Positions 1 to 4,297 of a stretch of 6,179 bases of DNA are shown here, piece by piece. The number at the start of each line of letters is the position of its first letter. The stretch's first letter is position 1. The stretch is from Porphyromonadaceae bacterium. Its GTDB lineage: Bacteria > Bacteroidota > Bacteroidia > Bacteroidales > Dysgonomonadaceae. Location: contig DPAC01000014.1 of assembly GCA_003517675.1 (NCBI GenBank), positions 1 to 6,179 of the forward strand, given 5' to 3'. Both the position numbers and the translations under genes were made by a program. Below the pieces are notes generated by a model. That model had not been told where the DNA came from. It ran no database searches and saw only the letters and a program-made list of their open reading frames with translations.

Positions 1-286
1 GCTGCTGATCTATTTTGGGGAGAGCGATTCAAAAGATTGTGGTCAGTGTGATGTCTGCCGCAGAAAAAATGAATCGGGTGTCACTAATTATCTCTACAGG
101 ATGTTACGGGATAAGATCCTTGCCGTGCTGAAAACGGAGCCATCGCGAAGACTGAACAGTCTGGTGGAGTTGGTGGCCGACCGGGATGGAAGTCCCGAGC
201 AGGTGATCCGGGTGATCCGTTTCATGGTTGACGCGGGAGAGCTCTCGCTGAAAGATGACCGGATTTCTCTTGCTCCTGAAGCCTAG
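1..286 (+). CDS. recQ: RecQ-family ATP-dependent DNA helicase, C-terminal end (5' part outside window)
   Basis: The frame is open from base 2, so only the last 94 residues are visible and the ATPase motor lies to the left. Visible residues 13-19 read CGQCDVC, the three clustered cysteines of the RecQ zinc-binding subdomain; the fourth family cysteine should lie just upstream. After a short linker, roughly residues 34-90 form a compact helical stretch (RDKILAVLK, EQVIRVIRFMVDAGEL, then a strand with RISLAP) that fits a small winged-helix domain of the RQC type. The protein then stops at a TAG (284-286), so there is no HRDC domain as in E. coli RecQ. This fits the shorter RecQ form I recall from Bacteroidota. 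RecQ enzymes unwind DNA 3'-5' in recombination and fork repair. No U-run follows the stop. The family call is firm; the exact paralogue is uncertain because the motor is not visible. Confidence 0.85.
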   Translation, partial: LLIYFGESDSKDCGQCDVCRRKNESGVTNYLYRMLRDKILAVLKTEPSRRLNSLVELVADRDGSPEQVIRVIRFMVDAGELSLKDDRISLAPEA

Positions 287-316
287 ATTCCTGCTCCATT
301 TAACGGCGAGTGTCAC

Positions 317-349
317 AAAAAACACCCACATTGTTTCCAATAGGGGTGT
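317..349 (-). terminator. Intrinsic terminator of the tRNA-Arg gene
   Basis: Read on the minus strand, the arms ACACCC and GGGTGT (plus positions 344-349 and 322-327) pair over 6 bp. Inside them, after a C/T mismatch and a T-G wobble, lies a second stem ATTG/CAAT closed by a GAAA tetraloop. A run of six Ts (complement of 317-322) follows directly. It begins 8 nt after the tRNA 3' end, the expected place for a single-gene tRNA transcript. The plus-strand copy has no T-run, so it is unlikely to terminate recQ efficiently. Confidence 0.8.
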
Positions 350-357
350 GTTGAGTG

Positions 358-431
358 TGACTCCGACAGGATTCAAACCTGTAACCTTCTGATCCGTAGT
401 CAGATGCTCTATTCAGTTAAGCTACGGAGCC
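358..431 (-). tRNA. tRNA-Arg (anticodon ACG)
   Basis: The 74-nt minus-strand sequence folds as a full cloverleaf. The acceptor GGCTCCG pairs with CGGAGTC (one G-T wobble) and the discriminator is A. The D stem is GCTT/GAGC with a 9-nt loop, the anticodon stem TCTGA/TCAGA encloses loop CTACGGA, the variable loop is AGGTT, and the T stem ACAGG/CCTGT encloses TTTGAAT. The anticodon is ACG; A34 is normally converted to inosine by TadA so that it reads CGU, CGC and CGA. The 3' CCA is not encoded (CAC follows the discriminator), so it must be added after transcription. A20, an arginyl-tRNA synthetase identity base in E. coli, is present. The usual G19-C56 tertiary pair is replaced by A19-U56. The gene has its own promoter and terminator. 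Confidence 0.96.
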
Positions 432-445
432 CTGTTTCGTGGGTG

Positions 446-476
446 CAAAGTTACACTATTTTTGGAAACTGACAAA
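446..476 (-). promoter_or_regulatory. Bacteroidota-type promoter for tRNA-Arg
   Basis: On the minus strand, TTTG (476-473) is followed by exactly 19 nt and then TAACTTTG (453-446). This matches the -33 TTTG / -7 TANNTTTG consensus of the primary sigma factor of Bacteroidota. Transcription would begin around 438-442, leaving a leader of about 10 nt before the mature tRNA 5' end at 431, which RNase P would remove. The core 12 bases are identical to those of the rplM promoter. Confidence 0.85.
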
Positions 477-615
477 AAGTGGGCAGATATTTTTCACAGT
501 CGTTTCGTGCTGCTACGCTCGCCTTGAGGGAAGAGCGCCGAGAGGTTAGCCCGCAAGCCGCTTCTCCGGGGTTGTGTGAAATTCATCCCGGTCGCAAGAA
601 AAAGGCGGCAAATTC
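477..615. other. GC-rich spacer between divergent promoters, no gene seen
   Basis: This stretch separates the tRNA and rplM promoters. It has no plausible ORF, no promoter match and no recognisable RNA gene. Bases 501-600 are 60% G+C by my count, in contrast to the AT-rich leader that follows. It holds short inverted repeats: TTTCACA at 492-498 with TGTGAAA at 575-581 bracketing the segment, CGCTC/GAGCG at 516-520 and 533-537, and CCGGG/CCCGG at 566-570 and 587-591. These compete with one another and do not add up to one convincing fold. It could be an unrecognised small RNA, a decayed repeat, or plain spacer. Confidence 0.4.
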
Positions 616-646
616 TTTGTTAATAAACTGAATTATTGTAACTTTG
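616..646 (+). promoter_or_regulatory. Bacteroidota-type promoter for the rplM-rpsI-rpsB-tsf operon
   Basis: TTTG at 616-619, a 19-nt spacer, then TAACTTTG at 639-646: an exact match in sequence and spacing to the -33/-7 consensus of the Bacteroidota primary sigma factor. The predicted start of transcription is near 650-656, which gives a leader of about 135 nt before rplM. No comparable promoter is visible between rplM and tsf, so this one probably serves all four genes. Confidence 0.87.
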
Positions 647-652
647 CAGTCC

Positions 653-788
653 GATTATTAGTTTTTATCAATTAAAAGTTTGATTTATAGCTTTTTATTT
701 GCCTATTTATGTCCCTTAGCAAGACAAAAATTCGGAGCAGGATAAGTCAACTTCACATTTATTTACTAATTAATAAAATAACAAGACA
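653..788 (+). promoter_or_regulatory. Long AT-rich 5' leader of rplM, possible autoregulatory element
   Basis: About 135 nt lie between the predicted transcription start and the GTG start of rplM, longer than translation initiation needs. Visible pairings are weak: ATCAA/TTGAT at 667-671 and 680-684, CTTA/TAAG at 715-718 and 743-746, and an all-AU hairpin TTTATT/AATAAA at 758-763 and 772-777 with an 8-nt loop just before the start. There is no Shine-Dalgarno sequence, as is usual for this phylum. Ribosomal protein operons in several phyla carry leaders bound by one of their products, so autoregulation by L13 is possible, but the sequence alone does not show it. Confidence 0.4.
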
Positions 789-1244
789 GTGGACACACTA
801 AGTTATAAAACGATTTCTGTCAACAAGGAAACCGCACAGAAAGAATGGGTTGAGATTGATGCTGCCGGACAGCCCCTGGGTCGTCTTTGTTCAAAGGTAG
901 CCAAGCTGCTGAGAGGAAAATACAAAGCCAGCTTCACGCCGCACGTTGATTGCGGGGATAACGTGATCATCCTGAATGCTGATAAGGTGAAACTATCGGG
1001 CAACAAGTGGAACGACCGGATCTATTATCGTTATTCCGGATATCCCGGAGGTCAACGTGAGTACACCCCCGCCGATCTGATGGCCAAGAGCCCGGAGAGG
1101 TTGTTCCGTAAGGTGGTGAAAGGGATGTTACCGAAGAACAAGCTGGGTGATGCCATCCTGTTGAACATGCATGTTTATGCCGGCACCGAGCATCCGCACC
1201 AGGCACAGAAGCCCAAAAAACTGGATATTAATTCGCTAAAATAA
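789..1244 (+). CDS. rplM: 50S ribosomal protein L13 (uL13)
   Basis: L13 is an early-assembling 23S rRNA-binding protein of the large subunit. The 151-residue product covers the whole family. The N-terminal region has the core EWVEIDAAGQPLGRL (19-33) and FTPHVDCGD (49-57). The conserved block RKVVKGMLPKNKLG (107-120) is followed by HVYAGTEHPH (128-137). The start is a GTG: an in-frame TAA lies at 774-776 with no ATG between, and the first internal ATG falls far inside the protein. The resulting opening MDTLSYKTIS matches what I recall of Bacteroidales L13, which carry about 15 residues more at the N-terminus than E. coli L13. It is the first gene of the operon, 5 nt ahead of rpsI, which suggests translational coupling. 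I see no truncation or damage. Confidence 0.97.
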   Translation: MDTLSYKTISVNKETAQKEWVEIDAAGQPLGRLCSKVAKLLRGKYKASFTPHVDCGDNVIILNADKVKLSGNKWNDRIYYRYSGYPGGQREYTPADLMAKSPERLFRKVVKGMLPKNKLGDAILLNMHVYAGTEHPHQAQKPKKLDINSLK

Positions 1245-1249
1245 CAGAG

Positions 1250-1636
1250 ATGGAAGTAGTAAATGCAATAGGAAGACGCAAAGCAGCGGTAGCCCGCGTA
1301 TATCTGACCGAGGGCAGCGGCAAAATTGTGATCAATAAACGCGATCTGGAAAATTATTTCCCCTCTTCTATCCTTCAGTTCGTGGTGAAGCAGCCATTGA
1401 ACAAGCTCAATGTGTTGGAAAAATATGATATCCGTATCAACCTCAACGGTGGAGGTTACAAGGGACAGTCGGAAGCAGCCCGTCTGGGTATTGCCCGCGC
1501 CCTGGTAAAGATCAACCCGGAGGACAAGCCCGCGCTGAGAGCCGAAGGATTCATGACCCGTGATCCGCGCGTTGTGGAACGCAAGAAGCCGGGACAGCCC
1601 AAGGCAAGAAAGAGGTTCCAGTTCTCCAAACGTTAA
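1250..1636 (+). CDS. rpsI: 30S ribosomal protein S9 (uS9)
   Basis: S9 is a small-subunit head protein whose C-terminal tail reaches the P-site tRNA. The 128-residue product shows the N-terminal GRRKAAVARV (8-17), the family signature GGGYKGQSEAARLGIARAL (67-85), and the basic C-terminal half DPRVVERKKPGQPKARKRF (105-123) ending in SKR, the residues that contact the tRNA anticodon stem. The length is normal. The ATG lies 5 nt after the rplM stop without a Shine-Dalgarno sequence, so initiation probably depends on coupling to rplM. rplM and rpsI are paired in most bacteria. A strong hairpin starts 10 nt after the TAA stop. Confidence 0.97.
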   Translation: MEVVNAIGRRKAAVARVYLTEGSGKIVINKRDLENYFPSSILQFVVKQPLNKLNVLEKYDIRINLNGGGYKGQSEAARLGIARALVKINPEDKPALRAEGFMTRDPRVVERKKPGQPKARKRFQFSKR

Positions 1637-1835
1637 ACTTTTTGGAATCGGCCGTTCAGTCGCCCCGTGTGGCTGAACAGCCCGATTACACCGATAAAGT
1701 TGCCTGACTGGCACCAACGTTTAGTATCTAAACTGCAAGGACATTTTCCCTGCCCATGGCTAAGCCTACAAGGATTATTTACCTTGCGGTTCGGTTTAGA
1801 AAAAGAAAGTAAACGAATCATTCAACTAACAAAAC
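1637..1835 (+). promoter_or_regulatory. Structured leader of rpsB: five consecutive hairpins with an alternative pairing
   Basis: This 199-nt gap is long for the inside of an operon and is full of complementary segments. P1: AATCGG/CCGATT (1646-1651, 1682-1687) and GTTCAG/CTGAAC (1654-1659, 1673-1678), extended inward by four pairs, two of them wobbles. P2: TGCC/GGCA (1701-1704, 1710-1713). P3: GTTTAG-TAT-CTAAAC (1719-1733). P4: GCAAGG/CCCTGC with one mismatch (1735-1740, 1748-1753). P5: CTAAGCC/GGTTTAG (1760-1766, 1793-1799) enclosing CAAGG/CCTTG (1769-1773, 1782-1786). CTAAAC at 1728-1733 can pair with GTTTAG at 1719-1724 or with the identical copy at 1794-1799, so P3 and P5 could be alternatives. 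There is no U-run, so this is not an intrinsic terminator, and I see no promoter. S2 autoregulation through the rpsB leader is known in gammaproteobacteria; a similar role here is inference. Confidence 0.6.
1756..1812 (+). CDS. Possible 18-residue upstream ORF in the rpsB leader
   Basis: An ATG at 1756 opens an 18-codon frame that reads MAKPTRIIYLAVRFRKRK and stops at TAA 1810-1812, 23 nt before the rpsB start and in a different frame. The product would be strongly basic at its C-terminus (RFRKRK). The ATGGC context matches the starts of rpsB and tsf. The frame overlaps the whole P5 hairpin (1760-1799), so ribosomes translating it would melt that structure. It may be a chance frame, since there is no independent evidence of translation, and I do not recognise the peptide. 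Confidence 0.25.
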   Translation: MAKPTRIIYLAVRFRKRK

Positions 1836-2693
1836 ATGGCAAAATTAGAATTTGACCAACTTCTGGAAGCCGGAGCTCACTTCGGCCACCTCAAAAGAAA
1901 ATGGAATCCCGCGATGGCTCCCTACATCTTTATGGAGCGTAACGGGATTCACATCATCGATCTTTACAAGACGATCGCCAAAGCCGAAGAGGCTGCTGCT
2001 GCACTGAAACAGATTGCCAAGTCGGGGAAAAAGATCCTTTTCGTAGCCACCAAGAAACAGGCCAAGCCGGTAATCGAAGAGAAAGCACAAAGTGTGAATA
2101 TGCCCTACGTGATTGAACGCTGGCCCGGCGGCATGTTGACCAACTTCCCCACCATTCGCAAGGCGGTGAAGAAGATGAGCAACATCGATAAGATGATCAA
2201 AGATGGTACTTTCGACACGCTCTCCAAGCGCGAGAAGCTACAAGTAACCCGTCAGCGTGCCAAGCTGGAGAAGAACCTCGGCTCCATCCAGGATCTGACC
2301 CGTCTTCCCTCCGCCATCTTCGTGGTGGATGTGATGAAAGAGCAGATCGCCGTAAAGGAGGCCGAAAAACTGGGCATTCCCGTTTTTGCTATCGTGGATA
2401 CGAACTCCGATCCCTCTAACATCGACTTCGTGATTCCCGCCAACGATGATGCATCCAAGGCCATCGACCTGATCATGGACTACATCTGCAGTGAGATCAA
2501 GGAAGGTCTCGAAGAGCGTAAGGTGGAGAAGGCTGATGCAGCCGCTGCCGAAGAGCAGGATGATGATGCTCCACAGCGTCGGGAACGCAAGTCGAAAGCT
2601 GCGAAGAGGGAGCGGGTGAAGAAGGAGGATACCGAAGCGATGAAAGCGGCTGTGGTAAGCAAGTATGCCAAAGATGCCGAGGTGGACGAATAA
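1836..2693 (+). CDS. rpsB: 30S ribosomal protein S2 (uS2)
   Basis: S2 binds late on the back of the 30S subunit between head and body. Of 285 residues, about 1-225 form the conserved core: GAHFGHLKRKWNPAMAPYI (13-31), the Rossmann-like strands KKILFVATKKQA (65-76), the signature YVIERWPGGMLTNFPTI (91-107) and the helical hairpin near 110-145, then RLPSAIFVVD (156-165) and AIVDTNSDP (185-193). From about 225 the chain continues as a low-complexity charged tail of some 60 residues, acidic at QDDDAP and basic at RRERKSKAAKRERVKK, about 45 residues longer than E. coli S2 (241). Similar tails occur, as I recall, in other Bacteroidota S2 proteins. The ATG follows an A-rich stretch without Shine-Dalgarno. 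tsf follows after 29 nt, the widespread rpsB-tsf pairing. Confidence 0.97.
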   Translation: MAKLEFDQLLEAGAHFGHLKRKWNPAMAPYIFMERNGIHIIDLYKTIAKAEEAAAALKQIAKSGKKILFVATKKQAKPVIEEKAQSVNMPYVIERWPGGMLTNFPTIRKAVKKMSNIDKMIKDGTFDTLSKREKLQVTRQRAKLEKNLGSIQDLTRLPSAIFVVDVMKEQIAVKEAEKLGIPVFAIVDTNSDPSNIDFVIPANDDASKAIDLIMDYICSEIKEGLEERKVEKADAAAAEEQDDDAPQRRERKSKAAKRERVKKEDTEAMKAAVVSKYAKDAEVDE

Positions 2694-2722
2694 TCAAAAC
2701 AACAAAAACGACAGATAAGAAT

Positions 2723-3544
2723 ATGGCAGTAACAATGGCAGAGATCCAGCATTTACGCAAGATGACCGGTGCGGGAATGATGGATTGCAAGAATGCACTG
2801 AACGAAGCGAACGGTGATTTCGACAAGGCAATGGAGATCATCCGCAAGAAAGGACAGGCGGTAGCCGCCAAACGTGAGGACAGGGAGGCATCCGAGGGAT
2901 GCGTGCTGGCCGCTACCGATGGCAATTTCGCCGCAGTGGTGGCACTACAGTGCGAGACCGACTTCGTGGCGAAAAACGAAGAGTTCATCGCTCTCACCCG
3001 TCAGATCCTCAATGCGGCAATTGCACACAAGCCAGAGACGCTGGATGAGCTGCTGGCAATAGAACTTCCCAATGGTACTGTTTCACAGCTGATCACCGAT
3101 AAGATCGGTGCAACCGGTGAGAAGATGCAACTGGGATTCTATGAGCATCTCACAGCACCATATGTCACCTCATACATTCACATGGGAAACAAGCTGGCCA
3201 CTATTGTAGGCTTTAATAAAGCTGTTGCTGACGAACAGGTGGCACGTGACATCGCCATGCAGGTGGCAGCCATGAACCCCATCGCCGTAACTCCGGAAGA
3301 AATTCGTGAGGAGCTGAAAGAGAAAGAGCTGGCGATTGCACGGGAGAAAGCCCGCGAGGCAGGTAAGCCCGAGAATCTCCTCGACAGGATTGCCGAGGGT
3401 GCCCTGCAGAAGTTTTATAAGGAGTCAACCTTGCTGCAGCAGGAGTATGTGAAAGATAGCAAGAAGACCATCGGGCAGTTCCTGAAAGAAAATGACAAGG
3501 AGCTTTCAGTGACAAGCTTCAAGCGTGTCTCGCTGAATGTCTGA
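2723..3544 (+). CDS. tsf: Translation elongation factor Ts
   Basis: EF-Ts is the guanine-nucleotide exchange factor that recycles EF-Tu in the cytoplasm. The 273-residue product has the N-terminal UBA-like module with the signature LRKMTGAGMMDCKNAL (11-26), then the ETDFV motif (78-82) whose Asp-Phe inserts next to the EF-Tu nucleotide site. The core subdomains follow, including AMQVAAMNPIAV (178-189), and the C-terminal module ends SFKRVSLNV. The start at ATG 2723 gives MAVTMAEI; a second ATG four codons on is possible, but the longer form matches Bacteroidales relatives as I recall them. The length is close to E. coli (283). It lacks an insert of roughly 55 residues that I recall before the C-terminal module in Bacteroides EF-Ts. 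Last gene of the operon, followed by a strong terminator. Confidence 0.96.
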   Translation: MAVTMAEIQHLRKMTGAGMMDCKNALNEANGDFDKAMEIIRKKGQAVAAKREDREASEGCVLAATDGNFAAVVALQCETDFVAKNEEFIALTRQILNAAIAHKPETLDELLAIELPNGTVSQLITDKIGATGEKMQLGFYEHLTAPYVTSYIHMGNKLATIVGFNKAVADEQVARDIAMQVAAMNPIAVTPEEIREELKEKELAIAREKAREAGKPENLLDRIAEGALQKFYKESTLLQQEYVKDSKKTIGQFLKENDKELSVTSFKRVSLNV

Positions 3545-3574
3545 TCTTGTGATGAGATATAAATAATGTATCAG

Positions 3575-3610
3575 CGCTTCGGAGAATCATCTTCGGAGCG
3601 TTTTTATTTT
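3575..3610 (+). terminator. tsf: Intrinsic terminator of the rplM-rpsI-rpsB-tsf operon
   Basis: The arms CGCTTCGGAG (3575-3584) and CTTCGGAGCG (3591-3600) form a 10-bp stem with two G-U wobbles around the loop AATCAT, followed directly by TTTTTATTTT (3601-3610). It starts 31 nt after the tsf stop. Read on the minus strand, the two wobbles become A-C and C-A mismatches and no clean T-run follows, so it is directional and would be a poor terminator for the converging gene at 3634-4263. Confidence 0.9.
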
Positions 3611-3633
3611 GTTGTGGCCCCCCTGTTGGGCAG

Positions 3634-4263
3634 TTACCCGGTGGTCCAGGTGAGGACATAGCGGGGATGTACCTCATAATAGATGGTGTAGGTGCCGGCC
3701 TTCCTGGAGCGCGTTTCGGTGGCCTGCATCACCCCTTTGTCTCCCGGAGTAAACGGGGCGATCTGCAGATGTTCCCTGAAGTCGATTCCCTGTAGACCAA
3801 TCAGCTTGAAGAGACTCTCTTTGGCGGACCAGTGGAGCAGTTGGTGAACTGTTTTTTGTTTCGGGTCGATGTATTCGTTCGGGGCGATGAACTTATCGGC
3901 GATGCGTGAAACCCGCTCCGAACGGATCTCAACATCGATTCCCACGGGTGCCCACTCATGCAGCAACATCGCGGCAACATCGCGTGTGTGTGAGATGCTG
4001 ATCCGTTGACCCCCATCCTCCAGATAGGGGCTTCCATCCTCCCGGTTGTGGATGATCTTCTCCTCCCCCAGCAGCTGAAAAAGCATCAATCGTGTCGCGA
4101 GCCATTCAATGCAGCGCCTTTCGGAGCGGATGTGCTCCAGGTAGCGGTCTGCTTCGCTGCGCAGTCTTTCCGGGAATTGAGACAGCAGCTCCTCGTGCGA
4201 CTCACTCATTTCCCACACGCCCAGCAGTGCTCCTGACGGCAATTGTTCTTTTCTAATCAGCAT
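3634..4263 (-). CDS. 4'-phosphopantetheinyl transferase, Sfp type
   Basis: This family moves the 4'-phosphopantetheine arm of coenzyme A onto a conserved serine of a carrier protein (acyl, peptidyl or aryl carrier). The 209-residue product carries the expected motifs in order: a basic segment SERRCIEWLATRLML (47-61), GSPYL (77-81), ISISHT (88-93), GIDVE (108-112) and WSAKESLFKL (145-154). D110, E112 and E149 are the likely Mg2+ ligands, and K148 and K153 belong to the catalytic/CoA-binding lysines. The two-lobed length fits Sfp-type enzymes rather than the 120-130-residue AcpS type. No carrier protein or synthase gene lies nearby, so the target is unknown: it may be fatty-acid ACP or a secondary-metabolite carrier. 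The ATG at 4261-4263 lies 34 nt after the gldE-like gene, so the two are probably co-transcribed. Confidence 0.9.
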   Translation of the reverse strand: MLIRKEQLPSGALLGVWEMSESHEELLSQFPERLRSEADRYLEHIRSERRCIEWLATRLMLFQLLGEEKIIHNREDGSPYLEDGGQRISISHTRDVAAMLLHEWAPVGIDVEIRSERVSRIADKFIAPNEYIDPKQKTVHQLLHWSAKESLFKLIGLQGIDFREHLQIAPFTPGDKGVMQATETRSRKAGTYTIYYEVHPRYVLTWTTG

Positions 4264-4297
4264 ATCCGCTCAATGTTGGGTGATCTCTATCCTCAGG

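Noticed and set aside
317..349. The tRNA terminator hairpin as a shared terminator for recQ
   Set aside because: The plus-strand side is followed by GTTGAG, not by a T-run, so there is no support for terminating recQ.
104..376. 90-codon minus-strand frame over the recQ end and the tRNA terminator
   Set aside because: It begins inside the tRNA gene and reads through its terminator; clearly not coding.
358..431. tRNA-Arg as an integration site for a mobile element
   Set aside because: No integrase, no duplicated tRNA 3' end and no boundary repeat are present in the window.
1641..1671. TTTG after rpsI as a possible -33 box for an rpsB promoter
   Set aside because: No TANNTTTG lies 19-21 nt downstream; TACCTTG at 1780-1786 also lacks one T and a matching TTTG upstream.
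1175..1717. 180-codon open frame on the minus strand opposite rpsI
   Set aside because: It lies fully antisense to a clear ribosomal protein gene, has no recognisable domain and is rich in Cys/His/Ser in a way typical of reversed coding sequence.
1667..1855. 62-codon plus-strand frame through the rpsB leader
   Set aside because: Starts at GTG inside the loop of the first hairpin, runs into rpsB out of frame, and has no recognisable features.
2497..2997. 166-codon minus-strand frame across the rpsB-tsf junction
   Set aside because: Antisense shadow of two certain genes; low-complexity Ser/Ala/Pro composition and no promoter.
3094..3110. Perfect CACCGAT-AAG-ATCGGTG palindrome inside tsf
   Set aside because: It encodes ordinary EF-Ts residues (TDKIG) and is short enough to arise by codon choice; no sign of a regulatory role.
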